This document shows positions 1 to 10,295 of a stretch of 28,966 nucleotides of DNA, one piece after another. The translations under genes were made by a program, and so were the position numbers. This DNA is from an uncultured Prevotella sp. (GTDB lineage: Bacteria > Bacteroidota > Bacteroidia > Bacteroidales > Bacteroidaceae). The number at the start of each line of letters is the position of its first letter. The stretch's first letter is position 1. The stretch is taken from the NCBI GenBank assembly GCA_934254985.1, contig CAKQMS010000036.1:1-28966 (forward strand). The letters run 5' to 3'. The notes below the pieces were generated by a model. That model was not told the DNA's origin. It did no database searches and was given only the letters and a program-made list of their open reading frames with translations.

Positions 1-636
1 AACGGCATTATGTCCCTTGGCAGATGTAATGATGCAAGAGAAGTCATAATGCTTATCTGCGCTAGTAGAGATACCTAAGTTGGTGAAAGGAACCTGAGCT
101 TGCCAACGCTCGGTAGTTGCCTCAGGGAGCTTCAATGTATAGCATCCCTTGCTGTAGCTACAAACCGGGTCAGCAATTTGGCTCCATCCTGGAGCATAAT
201 AGCCAGCAGAAGGTTTTTCAGGGAAGGTAATTTTCTTGAAGAGATTAAACTCACTATCCTCTACGAAACCTGCGAAGCCATTCATCTTGGTTTTCTCCAC
301 CGTGAATTGCTTCTTCACAGACTCCTTACTGATACCATTGCGATTCTTCACAAAGCACTCCACATCATAAGTACCCTTCTTGCGATAATACTTGCTCAAT
401 GTATAGTCTGAAGAATAAGCACCATCAATTACCCAAATTGGGGTGATGCCCTCTGTTGAGTTAAAACTGAAATTAGCTGTATTGATGTCTTGATCAACAC
501 TGATATTGAAGTTGTCAGCATAATCAGCAATGTTAGGCAATTCGCCATTGGCACCGCTAAAATCTTCTGGGGAGCATGCTCCTAGCAGAAAGACTGCTAG
601 GAATGCAAATGCTGAATGATATAATATCTTTTTCAT
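1..636 (-). CDS. Surface glycan-binding lipoprotein (SusE/SGBP-like), partial
   Basis: This reading frame is open for all 212 codons from the ATG at 636 to the left edge, so the C-terminus is missing. The start MKKILYHSAFAFLAVFLLGA is a lipoprotein signal ending in a LLGAC lipobox with Cys21, followed by acidic/Ser residues as in surface-exported Bacteroidota lipoproteins. After a linker, residues of about 45-110 look like a PKD/Ig-like domain (…TPIWVIDG… to …FTVEK). A second, probably sugar-binding, beta domain begins afterwards (YYAPGWSQIADP). It lies 21 bases downstream of susD on the same strand, the usual place for a SusE-type protein that holds glycan at the cell surface for SusCD import. 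The ligand cannot be told from sequence. The fold assignment is inferred from position and gross features, not from strong motifs. Confidence 0.75.
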   Translation of the reverse strand, partial: MKKILYHSAFAFLAVFLLGACSPEDFSGANGELPNIADYADNFNISVDQDINTANFSFNSTEGITPIWVIDGAYSSDYTLSKYYRKKGTYDVECFVKNRNGISKESVKKQFTVEKTKMNGFAGFVEDSEFNLFKKITFPEKPSAGYYAPGWSQIADPVCSYSKGCYTLKLPEATTERWQAQVPFTNLGISTSADKHYDFSCIITSAKGHNAV

Positions 637-657
637 AATCGTTACCATTTTAATGTA

Positions 658-2181
658 TTAGTAATTGTTTTGTACCAATGCTGGGTCTGAGTCAAGCTCT
701 GCCTGAGCGATTGGGATATACTTCTTAGATTCTGTCCAAGAGTTGGTACGATAGCCATGCTCATCTGGTACCAATACGCTGGCAGCCTTGCCTGTACGAA
801 CCAAGTCGAAGTAACGCTTGCCCTCACCTACGAACTCCAAATGGCGCTCGTTGATGACATCGTCCACTGTCACTGCACCAAGTTCTGCAATGCCGGCACG
901 GCGACGAATAACATTCACGTAATCCTTAGCCTTGGTTGCATCTCCACCAGTTTCAAGCAACAACTCTGCTGCATTGAGGTAAGCCTCAGCTACACGATAC
1001 ACACGGAGATTATTGTTGTAGTTCAAGTCCTTATCACCAGAAGTAGCATTATTCTCTGTATATGGACGATACTTACCAAGCCAGAAGCCTGTGTCTTGAT
1101 AACGCTTGGTATATTCTACACCACGGCAATCCCAAACGGTTGCATCACGACGCTTGTCATTAGATGCGAACATATTATAAGTCTCAGTTCTAACAGGCAT
1201 GAATCCCCAGCCGTTAGCACCTGCGTCCCAGCCCTCGCCACCAGGCCATGAGTTTGGAGAAATCAAGGTAGGAAGTACTGTTCCACCAATACCTTGTGGA
1301 TTGCTCCAAGAACGCTCACTGAAACCTATCTCATAGTTCACCTCCCAGATGCTCTCCTTGCACCATTCGCCACTGTTCTTCCAGATAGAAGCAAAGTCGT
1401 CCATGATGCCATACTTGTTCTTGTCATCGATGATTTCCTGCATATACTTCAAAGCTGTAGCATAACGTGAAGTATCCTTCTGATACATTACCATCTCGGC
1501 ATACATCATATAGCACATCGCCTGTGACATTCTGCCACAATTGACATCATCCCAACGCATAGGCAATACATTAGAGTTGATGACTGACTCCAACTCAGTA
1601 ATCAAGTTGTTGTATACCTCATCAGCGCTCAACTGAGGAGCGGTATATGGAGAAGAGAGGTTTTCCAAATAGAAAGGAATGTTTCCGAAGTAGTGCCACA
1701 AGTTATTGTAGTAATACACACGGAGGGCTCTGCCCTGCATTTCGTAAGATGCCTTGTTAACAGCGGTGAGGTTAGCCTCTGCCCAACCCAAGTACTTCAA
1801 GAGGTCATTGCAACGCTTGATGCCTGAATAGTCCACTGTCCAAAGTGAGCTAAGGGTATTGCTGGAATTTGCCTCATAGTTAGAAAGCATGTGCCAGTTC
1901 TGCATATCGGTTTTGTTAGAACCGCCTACCCAGAAGTCATCACCCATAATCTCGGCATCAATATTGAGGGCATTATACTGTCCCAAAGCCCAGTCTGGCC
2001 AATGGGTAGGATCGTAAGCCGCATTCAGAGCCTCATTGATGTGGGCATCTGTGGTATAATATTCCTCGAGGTTTTCACCTGATGGGTTCTCCACCTCTAG
2101 GAAGCTATCGCTGCAGGATGTGGTTGCCAATGTGATGCTGGCTGCCAACATACCAAAAGCTATATATATCTTTGTTTTCAT
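658..2181 (-). CDS. susD: SusD-like outer-membrane nutrient-binding lipoprotein
   Basis: SusD proteins cap the SusC channel and bind glycan outside the cell. The protein (507 aa from the chosen start) opens with a lipoprotein signal (LATTSC lipobox, Cys23), then SDSFLEVENPSG, the usual N-terminal SusD pattern. The TPR-rich body includes RALRVYYYNNLWHYFGNIPF. The C-terminal SusD/RagB part carries VYRVAEAYLNAAELLLE, YVNVIRRRAG and INERHLEFVGEGKRYFDLVR, which are hallmark segments of the family. Length fits the family (about 500-600 aa). An upstream in-frame TTG at 2190 could extend it by three residues, but the ATG at 2181 places the signal peptide correctly. It follows susC by 30 bases and precedes the surface lipoprotein gene, so co-transcription is likely. 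The substrate is not determined. Confidence 0.95.
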   Translation of the reverse strand: MKTKIYIAFGMLAASITLATTSCSDSFLEVENPSGENLEEYYTTDAHINEALNAAYDPTHWPDWALGQYNALNIDAEIMGDDFWVGGSNKTDMQNWHMLSNYEANSSNTLSSLWTVDYSGIKRCNDLLKYLGWAEANLTAVNKASYEMQGRALRVYYYNNLWHYFGNIPFYLENLSSPYTAPQLSADEVYNNLITELESVINSNVLPMRWDDVNCGRMSQAMCYMMYAEMVMYQKDTSRYATALKYMQEIIDDKNKYGIMDDFASIWKNSGEWCKESIWEVNYEIGFSERSWSNPQGIGGTVLPTLISPNSWPGGEGWDAGANGWGFMPVRTETYNMFASNDKRRDATVWDCRGVEYTKRYQDTGFWLGKYRPYTENNATSGDKDLNYNNNLRVYRVAEAYLNAAELLLETGGDATKAKDYVNVIRRRAGIAELGAVTVDDVINERHLEFVGEGKRYFDLVRTGKAASVLVPDEHGYRTNSWTESKKYIPIAQAELDSDPALVQNNY

Positions 2182-2211
2182 AATTGTCAATGTTTTAAGA
2201 GGTTATTGATG

Positions 2212-5200
2212 TTAGAATGAAAGATTGAAACCGATGGTATAGGTGCGAGCCTGTGGATATACACCATAGTCTACACCGAGAGAGGTACCACCTGATGAAA
2301 TCTCTGGGTCGAAGCCCCAGTACTTGGTCCATGTGATGAGGTTTTCTGCCATCACGTAGAAGCGCAAGCGGCTGATAGAGAGTTTCTGGGTCAACTGCTT
2401 TGGCAAGGTGTAACCCAAAGAGATATTCTTCAATCTCAAGTAAGAGCCATCGCAAAGATAGAGGTCTGAAACCTGCCAGTTGGTAGCATCGCCATTCTTC
2501 AGGATAGGATACTTATTGGAGGTACCCTCGCCAGTCCATCGATCGAGCATCCAAGTAGGGAAGTTGCCAGAGAACACATCTGTACGATAGGTTGCATCAA
2601 ATACCTTATTGCCCGTTACGCCCTGCAAGAAGAGATTGAGGTCGAAGCCCTTCCACTCTGCATTGAAGTTGAAACCGAAGGTCCATGAAGGTGTACCATT
2701 ACCGATGTTGGTACGGTCGTCTGGATCGATTTTACCATCACCATTGACATCAACAAAGCGTACATCACCAGGTTTGGCATCAGGCATGATCAAATTTCCA
2801 TCTGCATTGGTATAAGCATTAACCTCTGCCATATTCTGGAACACACCGGCTGTCTTATAACCATAGAAGTATGGGAAAGGCTGACCGTTAGACCCACGAG
2901 TGCCACCACCAGAGATACCCTGGAAGCTATCGAGGTCGATGTAACCGGTATCATTACCGAGGTTGGTCAACTCATTGTGCAGATAGGTAACATTAGCCTT
3001 GGCATTGAAGCGAGCATCAGAGATGTGCCACTTATAGCCGAGCTCAAACTCAAGACCTGAGTTCTTCATGTCACCCACGTTACCGATTGGCTTGGTCTCA
3101 CCTACGTAGCTTGGGATAGGCATAGTAATCAACATACCGTTGGTCTTCTTTACATAATAGTCAGCTGAGAATGTCAGCGCACTGCCGAAGAATCCGAAGT
3201 CGAAACCGATATCAGTCTGCTCACTCTCCTCCCACTTCAAGTCTTCATTGGCTGTGGCATTCGCCTTAGAACCATTAAACTTGACTGCATTCTTTCCGAA
3301 GAGCACGTTGTTGCCCATAGCGGTCAATACGGTATAGCGGAAGTCACCGATGTTATCATTACCATTCTTACCCCAGCTAGCACGTAACTTCAAGTTGCTC
3401 AACCAGTCGCGAGTGCTCTCCATGAATTTCTCGTTCATAATGTTCCATCCGATAGAGGCAGATGGGAAGGTACCATACTTATGAGTTGGTCCGAAGCGGC
3501 TAGAACCATCTCGACGGATAGTAGCCTGAAGCATGTACTTCTCATCATAGTTATAGCTCAATCGACCGAAGAGAGAAGATATTGCATGCACTACATTATT
3601 GCCACCTGATACACCATGCTCAATGGTTGGAGCACCTACAGAGATGATATTGCCATCCTTGTCCTTTGTGATGGTCTGTGTATAGTTTCCTGTTGCATAG
3701 TCGATGGAAGGCTTGTTTACATTCACAAGATTCCAACGGCTGCCGTTCAGATAATCACTCTTATTCTTCATTGCACTCTGACCCAAGACAACAGCAAAAC
3801 TGTGCTTGCCAATAGTCTTATCGTATGTCAATGTGTTCTCCACCTGCCAGTTGATACCCTTGTCAGAGCTCTTGTAAGCTGAGGTATGTGTAGAATAGTT
3901 ATTACCTGAGAGGTAATACTTGGATGCGGTGTAGCTATCTGTACCCCAGAAGCTGAGGTCTGCACTATAAGTGAAATGATACTTCAAGTTGTCCCAGAGT
4001 TGGAGGTCAATAGAGAACTTAGGCACAAACTTATGTGACCAGTTCTTACCTGCTGGGCGCGCCATCATGGCAAGAGGATTGTTCATCTCCTGATAGGTAC
4101 CTCCCATACCTGGGATAGTATAATAGTTGCCATTGGCATCACGAAGAAGCTCGTAAGTATCACGAGTACCGTTCACTTTACCATTAGCATCGTATGTGTT
4201 AGGATCCTCGTAGGCATCATAATACTTCTTCGCCACATTGCTATTGGTTACCGTAGGAGCCAATGTTGGAGCAAGATAGAGGGCACTACCCAATACTGAG
4301 CCATTACTATTAGCATCGATACCTGTACTCTTTACACGGGTGTAAGCCATGTTGACGGTTACATCGAGCTTGTTGAGGAAGTTGCGATCCTTGCTGGCAT
4401 CCAATACATTATAAATGTTGTTGCTACGCATAGAGAGACGCTCATAGTTGCTCTGTCCGTAGTTACCACCTACGATACCTTCCTGCTTGTAGTAGCCCAT
4501 GGAGAGGTAGTAGTTGATCTTATCGGATGCACCACTGATGCTTACCTCATGGTTCTGTACAGGGGCATTGTCGTTGAATACCAAGTCCTGCCAATCAGTA
4601 CCAAATCCATTGATAGGATTGCCATTAGAGTCAGTCAGTTTGTATGGATCAGCATAGATAGGAGCCTGACCACCATTCACTGCACGCTCGTTCTGAAGGA
4701 TGGCGTAGTCAGTAGCGCTGGTTACATCACGCTTCTTCCATGCGCTCTGCCAGCCGTAAGAGAAATTGTAGTTGATCTGTGCCTTGCCCATCTTACCCTT
4801 CTTGGTGGTAACGAGTACTACACCGTTGGCAGCACGGGCTCCATAGATAGCACCTGATGCGGCATCCTTCAACACCTCTATACTCTCGATGTCGCTTGGG
4901 TTCAAGTAATCCAAACCACCCTCGATAGGCATACCGTCCACGATATAGAGAGGATCTGAATTGTTGATAGTACCTGTACCGCGAATACGAACTTTAGGAG
5001 ATGCACCAGGCTGACCTGAAGAAGAAGTTACGTTGACACCGGCAGCCAGACCCTTCAATGCGTTATCAACACGCACTGGGCTCTTGCCAGCCAAATCTTC
5101 GGTGCTCACTTTAGCGATAGCAGCAGTTACCACGCTCTTCTTCTGAACACCGTAACCTACAACAACCACTTCATCCAAAGCCTTGTCGTCTTGTTTCAGA

Positions 5201-5472
5201 GTAATCTTCATGTTGGCTGAAGGACGAATCTCTGCATCCTTGTAGCCAATGTAGGTAATAACCAAGGTCTGGTTAGCATCTGCATCGATGACAAAGTTAC
5301 CATCAAGGTCGGTAATTGCACCGGCTCCCTTGACGCCTTTAACCTGTATGGTTGCACCAATAACAGGTTCACCTAGGTCATCTAACACAACACCTTTATA
5401 GGTGCTCTTTTGTGCGAACGCTGACGCTGAAATAAATAAACCAGTCGCCAGCAATAGACTTTTCGTTTTCAT
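2212..5472 (-). CDS. susC: SusC-like TonB-dependent outer-membrane transporter
   Basis: This 1086-aa protein imports oligosaccharides across the outer membrane together with SusD, powered by TonB/ExbBD. A signal peptide (residues 1-20, ending AFA) is followed by a carboxypeptidase-regulatory-like domain (about 26-95, GEPVIGATIQVKG…TDLDGNF). Next is a TonB-box-like stretch DEVVVVGYGVQKK (100-112) and the plug domain with VLKDAASGAIYGARAANGVV, the classical SusC signature. The rest is a 22-strand barrel ending in YTIGFNLSF with a terminal aromatic residue, as required for barrel insertion. It is the first gene of a susC-susD-lipoprotein operon, with a predicted promoter and operator-like box about 110-165 bases upstream. 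The roughly 105-base leader is long enough to hold post-transcriptional control, but I see no clear riboswitch in it. Confidence 0.97.
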   Translation of the reverse strand: MKTKSLLLATGLFISASAFAQKSTYKGVVLDDLGEPVIGATIQVKGVKGAGAITDLDGNFVIDADANQTLVITYIGYKDAEIRPSANMKITLKQDDKALDEVVVVGYGVQKKSVVTAAIAKVSTEDLAGKSPVRVDNALKGLAAGVNVTSSSGQPGASPKVRIRGTGTINNSDPLYIVDGMPIEGGLDYLNPSDIESIEVLKDAASGAIYGARAANGVVLVTTKKGKMGKAQINYNFSYGWQSAWKKRDVTSATDYAILQNERAVNGGQAPIYADPYKLTDSNGNPINGFGTDWQDLVFNDNAPVQNHEVSISGASDKINYYLSMGYYKQEGIVGGNYGQSNYERLSMRSNNIYNVLDASKDRNFLNKLDVTVNMAYTRVKSTGIDANSNGSVLGSALYLAPTLAPTVTNSNVAKKYYDAYEDPNTYDANGKVNGTRDTYELLRDANGNYYTIPGMGGTYQEMNNPLAMMARPAGKNWSHKFVPKFSIDLQLWDNLKYHFTYSADLSFWGTDSYTASKYYLSGNNYSTHTSAYKSSDKGINWQVENTLTYDKTIGKHSFAVVLGQSAMKNKSDYLNGSRWNLVNVNKPSIDYATGNYTQTITKDKDGNIISVGAPTIEHGVSGGNNVVHAISSLFGRLSYNYDEKYMLQATIRRDGSSRFGPTHKYGTFPSASIGWNIMNEKFMESTRDWLSNLKLRASWGKNGNDNIGDFRYTVLTAMGNNVLFGKNAVKFNGSKANATANEDLKWEESEQTDIGFDFGFFGSALTFSADYYVKKTNGMLITMPIPSYVGETKPIGNVGDMKNSGLEFELGYKWHISDARFNAKANVTYLHNELTNLGNDTGYIDLDSFQGISGGGTRGSNGQPFPYFYGYKTAGVFQNMAEVNAYTNADGNLIMPDAKPGDVRFVDVNGDGKIDPDDRTNIGNGTPSWTFGFNFNAEWKGFDLNLFLQGVTGNKVFDATYRTDVFSGNFPTWMLDRWTGEGTSNKYPILKNGDATNWQVSDLYLCDGSYLRLKNISLGYTLPKQLTQKLSISRLRFYVMAENLITWTKYWGFDPEISSGGTSLGVDYGVYPQARTYTIGFNLSF

Positions 5473-5584
5473 ATTCAGTTATTAGTTAAAAAATATTTGT
5501 TAGGTCGCATTTGGTTAATAATATATGTATAAAAACAAAGGACAGCACATTTTCTAAAAATGCGTTAAACCATGTTTCCGTTTG

Positions 5585-5636
5585 CAAATATAATATATTT
5601 CTTATTATAGTTTCTACTACTACAAGTGATAAGTGG
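5585..5636 (-). promoter_or_regulatory. susC promoter with upstream CCACTTATCA box
   Basis: Read on the minus strand, TATATTTG at 5592-5585 matches the Bacteroidota -7 consensus TAnnTTTG. A box CCACTTATCA (5636-5627) lies exactly 34 bases upstream of it. The same box and spacing recur at both GH3 promoters of this locus. I see no good -33 TTTG at the expected distance, which fits an activator-dependent promoter. The leader to the susC ATG would be about 105 bases. Confidence 0.55.
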
Positions 5637-5858
5637 AAAGATACAAGACTCAGCAGCACTCATCTTCTTAATTATCAACACATTACGCAAACAGCCACCT
5701 CGCATGAAAGTGGTTTTAACTAAAGCCAACAAAACAATCTGACGCAACCATCCGAACAGCATATCAATGTTTATAAACCACCACTTTTCTTTTACCCATA
5801 TATTATCATACCATGCTATCTATCAACGACTTACAATAATCGCTTTTTCTACACTCAT
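5637..5858. other. Intergenic spacer between divergent susC and GH3-a promoters
   Basis: No gene is supported here. Short open frames exist on both strands but have no family resemblance and would overlap the promoter regions. It is AT-rich sequence between two divergent promoters. A second CCACTT-type run occurs near 5776-5783 but is not at the spacing seen in the paired boxes. Confidence 0.5.
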
Positions 5859-5910
5859 CCACTTTTCATGTATCACGACTCGCTTCTTATATGTTTATTT
5901 ACTATTTTTG
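5859..5910 (+). promoter_or_regulatory. GH3-a promoter with upstream CCACTTTTCA box
   Basis: TATTTTTG at 5903-5910 fits the TAnnTTTG -7 element. CCACTTTTCA at 5859-5868 sits 34 bases upstream, the same geometry as at the divergent susC promoter. No TTTG is found at the -33 position. The leader to the ATG at 6019 would be about 100 bases. Confidence 0.55.
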
Positions 5911-6018
5911 CAAATAATAATTGAACACCCCAATATTCAAAATTGTGAAGTAAGCAATATATAACTAAAAAAAAACAACAAGCATTATTAAATGATCTAT
6001 AACAAATAATTATTATAT

Positions 6019-8286
6019 ATGAAGAAACTCATTTTATCATGTGTCTTGTCGGCAGTAGCGTTTGCCACTTCGCAAGCACAACAAACAGCAAGCAATTTGC
6101 CTAACTATCTCGACCAGACAAAGTCGGAAGAACAGCGAATCGACGATGCTATTTCACGAATGACTTTGGCAGAGAAAATTCGAATCATCCATGCGCAAAG
6201 CAAATTCTCATCAGCCGGTGTGCCAAGATTGGGATTTCCTGACTTCTGGACCGACGATGGACCTCACGGTGTACGCCCTGACGTATTGTGGGATGAATGG
6301 GAACAGGCAGGTCAAACCAACGACTCGTGCGTAGCCTTCCCTGCCCTAACCTGTTTGGCAGCATCATGGAATCCGCAGATGAGCCGCATCTATGGTGAAG
6401 CATTGGGCGAAGAAGCTCTATACAGAGGCAAAGACATGATTCTGGGTCCTGGCGTAAATATTTACCGTACACCGCTCAATGGCAGAAACTTTGAGTATAT
6501 GGGCGAAGATCCATTTCTGGCAAGTGTCATGGTGGTTCCTTATATTCAAGGATTGCAGTCAAAAGGTGTAGCAGCCTGTGTTAAGCACTATTGTCTTAAC
6601 AACGATGAGGAATATCGCCATCAGGTTAACGTGGTTGTAAGCGACAGAGCCCTACATGAAATTTATCTTCCTGCCTTCAAGGCTGCTGTAGAGAAAGGAA
6701 AAACCTGGGGCATAATGGGAGCTTATAACCTATATAAAGACGAGCACAACTGCCACAACCAATGGACATTGAATAAGATTCTCAAGGGAGACTGGAAGTA
6801 TGATGGTGTAGTGGTGAGCGACTGGGGCGGTGCCCACGATATGGAACAGTCTGTAAAAAACGGACTCGACATGGAGTTTGGCACATGGACCGACGGTCTT
6901 ACTATGGGCGCTACAAATGCCTACGACAACTACTATCTCTCACTTCCTTATATGAGAGCCATACAGGAAGGCAAATTCACACAAAAGGAGCTGGACGATA
7001 AGGTGCGTAGAGTATTACGTTTGTTCTATCGCACCACCATGAATCCTAATCGTTCTCATGGTTTTTTCTGTTCAGAAAATCATTATGCTGCAGCCAAACA
7101 GATTGCCGAAGAGGGAATAGTTTTGCTACAAAATAAGAACAACGTTCTACCTATCAACACACAGCAAGTCAAACGCGTGTTAGTGGTTGGCGAGAATGCT
7201 ATCAAAATGATGACTGTAGGCGGAGGTTCGTCTTCGCTCAAGGTACAGCGTGAAATCTCGCCTTTAGAAGGATTGAAAGTTCGCCTTGCCAAAGACGGCA
7301 TCGAGGTAGATTACGCTCGTGGCTACGTTGGCGATGTAACGGGCAATTATAATGGCGTTACAACAGGTCAGAACCTCGACGACAAGCGTAGCGAAGCAGA
7401 ATTGATAGCTGAAGCAGTAGAGAAAGCAAAAACTGCCGATTATGTTATTATGTTTGGTGGTTTAAACAAGAGTGACTTCCATGACTGTGAGGGTCACGAC
7501 CGCAAACAATACGAATTGCCATACAATCAGGACAAGCTGATCGAGGCTTTGGCTATGGCAAACAGAAACTTCGTTTATGTCAACATCTCGGGCAATGCAG
7601 TAGCTATGCCATGGAAGGCTAAGGTTGCCGGCATCGTACAGGGCTGGTTTATCGGTTCGGAGAGTGGCGAAGCCTTGGCAAGCATCCTTACTGGCGATGC
7701 AAACCCTTGTGGCAAACTGCCATTTACATGGGTCAACTCGCTGAACGAAGTTGGTGCTCACGCCCTCAACACCTACCCAGGAATCTGGCGAAAGGAAGGT
7801 GGAGCCAGCACGAAGGGCAACATCATCGACGAGGAATATAAAGAAGGAATCTATGTTGGATACAGATGGACCGACAAGGAGCGCATAAAACCAACTTTCG
7901 CTTTCGGTCATGGTTTGAGTTACACACAATTTGAAATTTCTAATCTCCGTAGCGATAAGCCACAGATTACGCCAGACGAAACCATTACATTCACAGTAAA
8001 CGTAAAGAATACCGGTAAGCGTGCAGGCTCAGAGGTAGTGCAGCTTTATATCCACGATGTCAAATCATCAGTAGATCGACCAAAAAAAGAATTAAAAGGA
8101 TTCCAAAAGGTTTATCTCCAGCCTGGTGAAAACAGGGATGTATCCATTACTGTCAACAAAGAAGCTCTCAGTTTCTATGATGAGTCATCAGCATCATGGA
8201 AGGCAGAAGCAGGAAAGTTTGAGGCTCTGGTCGGTAATACGTCCGACAATTTAAAACTCAAAAAAGTTTTCGAACTTAAAAAGTAA
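6019..8286 (+). CDS. Secreted glycoside hydrolase family 3 beta-glycosidase (GH3-a)
   Basis: This 755-aa enzyme probably removes terminal beta-linked sugars (glucose or xylose type) from oligosaccharides imported by the SusCD pair, in the periplasm. It has a signal peptide (residues 1-20, cleavage after SQA) and an N-terminal TIM-barrel with VPRLGFPDFWTDDGPHG (68-84), the KH pair at 189-190 and VVVSDWGG (264-271), where Asp268 is the expected nucleophile. The second alpha/beta domain contains CEGHDR (490-495), with Glu491 as the likely acid/base. A fibronectin-III-like domain follows (about 656-748, FTVNVKNTGKRAGSEVVQLY). All catalytic features are present. It is transcribed divergently from susC and converges on the regulator gene, with a shared terminator between them. 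GH3 specificity cannot be fixed from sequence alone. Confidence 0.94.
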   Translation: MKKLILSCVLSAVAFATSQAQQTASNLPNYLDQTKSEEQRIDDAISRMTLAEKIRIIHAQSKFSSAGVPRLGFPDFWTDDGPHGVRPDVLWDEWEQAGQTNDSCVAFPALTCLAASWNPQMSRIYGEALGEEALYRGKDMILGPGVNIYRTPLNGRNFEYMGEDPFLASVMVVPYIQGLQSKGVAACVKHYCLNNDEEYRHQVNVVVSDRALHEIYLPAFKAAVEKGKTWGIMGAYNLYKDEHNCHNQWTLNKILKGDWKYDGVVVSDWGGAHDMEQSVKNGLDMEFGTWTDGLTMGATNAYDNYYLSLPYMRAIQEGKFTQKELDDKVRRVLRLFYRTTMNPNRSHGFFCSENHYAAAKQIAEEGIVLLQNKNNVLPINTQQVKRVLVVGENAIKMMTVGGGSSSLKVQREISPLEGLKVRLAKDGIEVDYARGYVGDVTGNYNGVTTGQNLDDKRSEAELIAEAVEKAKTADYVIMFGGLNKSDFHDCEGHDRKQYELPYNQDKLIEALAMANRNFVYVNISGNAVAMPWKAKVAGIVQGWFIGSESGEALASILTGDANPCGKLPFTWVNSLNEVGAHALNTYPGIWRKEGGASTKGNIIDEEYKEGIYVGYRWTDKERIKPTFAFGHGLSYTQFEISNLRSDKPQITPDETITFTVNVKNTGKRAGSEVVQLYIHDVKSSVDRPKKELKGFQKVYLQPGENRDVSITVNKEALSFYDESSASWKAEAGKFEALVGNTSDNLKLKKVFELKK

Positions 8287-8301
8287 CACAATATCTATAA
8301 T

Positions 8302-8359
8302 ACAAAACAAGGTGCCTTTCCAAAGACTAACATCTTCCGAAAGGCACCTTTTGTTTTGT
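8302..8359. terminator. Bidirectional intrinsic terminator
   Basis: A 12-bp perfect stem (AAGGTGCCTTTC at 8309-8320 against GAAAGGCACCTT at 8339-8350) is flanked by A-rich and T-rich arms that pair further (ACAAAAC/GTTTTGT). It can end both the GH3-a transcript and the convergent regulator transcript. Confidence 0.85.
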
Positions 8360-8378
8360 GACAATCAGTAATAGGATA

Positions 8379-10085
8379 TTATTTCATTCCTATCAGTTTC
8401 ACTTGCTGCTCAAACTCTTCTCTATCACAAATGGCACTATTCTTAATCTTGGCACGATAGTTATATATTGTGTTCACTGAATAGTGAAGAAATTCAGCAA
8501 TCTTAGAACTATCCTCAATACCCAAACGGATAAGGGCAAAGATACGAAGAGTTGTAGAGAGAGAGTTTTTATCTTCGAGTATAATGCGATCCTCAGGCTT
8601 TAAGAGAGCATTAAACTCATCTACAAAACTTGGAAAGAGATTTAGGAATGTAGAATCAAAATACTTATATAGCTCGCCCATATAAGCCTCACCGGTCTGC
8701 ATCTGTTCCAACAGTTTGGTGAATTCTCGCGCCTTCACCAATTTCACTACTCTCTTGCGCATAGTCTCAATCTTGTCAACATAAATTGCACAAAGGCGCA
8801 AGAATCGTCCAATATAAACCTCTTTCATCTTGTTGCTCTCGTTGAGAGAATGATTCATCTCATTAAGGCGATCATTAGCCTCGTTGAGATTAGAGTTTGC
8901 CAGGTTTAATTGCTCAATCACGCTATTCAGGTTTTTATTTGCCAACTGCAAAGCATGATTAGTATCCTTCTGTTTATGATGTGCTACAGCAATTCGCTTG
9001 CGCTGCTTGTTGACATAGTAGAGTAAAAGTACAACCACAATAATAAGCAAGACAGACCATGCCACCATTATTTTCAAATTCTTATTGCTCGATGCAAGTT
9101 CTCTCTGATAGCTATCTTCAATCTGTGTAAGTACTGGCATAATCTGTCGGCTACGAATAGGGGTATTAAAAACTGTAGCCGACTGCCAAGCAAACTTAAT
9201 ATACTTATGAGAACGCTCCTGTTCGCCCGGTTTGGCATTGAGCAGATTGGCAAGTTCCCATAAAGAACCTTGGTCCATCACAGCCAACTGCACATCGCAG
9301 ATGGCAGAACGCAAGAGACAGCGAATAAACTGTTCTTCATCGCCAAACTTGTTATAGGTTTGACCTCGATAAAACTGTACAATAGCATACATGTGAGTGC
9401 CTGGTTGCGTCTTTGCCAACCGCTTATCACTCAATCGCAAAGCCTCTTTCATATTTCCAGCATCTCGCTCTTTTCCTTCCTGCATCTGCAGGTAAAAATC
9501 ATCATCATGGCTAAAAGAGCTGTCTATTGCAGACTGATAGGCATTACGCTTCTCAATATAATATTTCTTCAAAGAAGGAACGTTGGAATAATATGCCATC
9601 TCGCCATACAGGTGCTGGCAAGCCCAGAGGTAGTTACGTTTGCCCTCAGCATCAAGATTAGAGGGGTTAATAGATTTCAAAAGATCGTACGACTCTGAAT
9701 AATTACCCGTAGTAGACTCTTGGAAAGCAAGCAATGACTTAGCGTTTTCTTCTTTCTGCTTATCACTCATTTTTTTAGCCAACTCCATGCATTGGTTGAT
9801 ATATTTTACTGCCATATCGTTCTTATACGAACGATATTCTTCAAAAAGTGCAAAGCAAGCAGCATATTTCTCGCTATCCTTTTTAGCAGCCTTTAGCTTC
9901 TGTTCCCAATCGCGTATGCGGCCTTCCCGAACCTTCACATAATCTGACGAATGAACAATAGCATCATCCAAAGTCTTAAAAAGCTGCTCTATATCATCTG
10001 TTGGGTTTGCATAAACAGAAATTGACATCAATACTATGAGAATGCAGAATAATGTCTTTCTCAATAGTTCATTTATAATATCCAT
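8379..10085 (-). CDS. Membrane-anchored TPR/HTH regulator (DUF6377-type)
   Basis: I read this 568-aa protein as a Bacteroidota one-piece sensor-regulator of the DUF6377 type that likely controls the adjacent polysaccharide locus. It has an N-terminal signal or signal-anchor (residues 8-26) and an alpha-helical TPR-like region (about 30-335) expected in the periplasm. One transmembrane segment ([17 protein letters not shown], 342-358) follows, then a long coiled coil rich in Asn/Leu (about 362-420). The cytoplasmic C-terminal part ends in a LuxR-like helix-turn-helix ([20 protein letters not shown]…[14 protein letters not shown], 513-549). The layout resembles SusR-like and hybrid sensors, in which a periplasmic domain senses sugar and the cytoplasmic end binds DNA. 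It sits between the two GH3 genes. The DUF6377 name is from memory. The ligand and the target sites are inferences. Confidence 0.85.
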   Translation of the reverse strand: MDIINELLRKTLFCILIVLMSISVYANPTDDIEQLFKTLDDAIVHSSDYVKVREGRIRDWEQKLKAAKKDSEKYAACFALFEEYRSYKNDMAVKYINQCMELAKKMSDKQKEENAKSLLAFQESTTGNYSESYDLLKSINPSNLDAEGKRNYLWACQHLYGEMAYYSNVPSLKKYYIEKRNAYQSAIDSSFSHDDDFYLQMQEGKERDAGNMKEALRLSDKRLAKTQPGTHMYAIVQFYRGQTYNKFGDEEQFIRCLLRSAICDVQLAVMDQGSLWELANLLNAKPGEQERSHKYIKFAWQSATVFNTPIRSRQIMPVLTQIEDSYQRELASSNKNLKIMVAWSVLLIIVVVLLLYYVNKQRKRIAVAHHKQKDTNHALQLANKNLNSVIEQLNLANSNLNEANDRLNEMNHSLNESNKMKEVYIGRFLRLCAIYVDKIETMRKRVVKLVKAREFTKLLEQMQTGEAYMGELYKYFDSTFLNLFPSFVDEFNALLKPEDRIILEDKNSLSTTLRIFALIRLGIEDSSKIAEFLHYSVNTIYNYRAKIKNSAICDREEFEQQVKLIGMK

Positions 10086-10135
10086 ATAGGTTGATTTAGT
10101 TATTTGGAATGGTTTATGTAAAAGGTTTATACATG

Positions 10136-10166
10136 CAAAAATAATATAAAAATCAGAAACAACAAA
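10136..10166 (-). promoter_or_regulatory. Regulator gene promoter (-33 TTTG / -7 TATTTTTG)
   Basis: On the minus strand TTTG (10166-10163) is followed after 19 bases by TATTTTTG (10143-10136), a near-perfect constitutive Bacteroidota promoter. It lies about 50 bases upstream of the regulator ATG. The CCACWTWTYA box found at the other three promoters of the locus is absent at the matching distance (10177-10187), consistent with constitutive expression. Confidence 0.65.
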
Positions 10167-10295
10167 ATTTCAAACTATAGAATTACAATTTTTACACCAT
10201 ATATTTTCTTTATAATGTCCACTTTTAGCTTAGCCCCCTAATTCCCTAACTAACTAATTATCAAGCACATTATCTTAAAAATAACAAAACAACAT

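Noticed and set aside
757..1251. Plus-strand 164-aa frame
   Set aside because: It lies fully inside susD on the other strand and has no family resemblance.
5565..5762. Minus-strand 65-aa frame upstream of susC
   Set aside because: It spans the predicted susC promoter and has an unconvincing composition.
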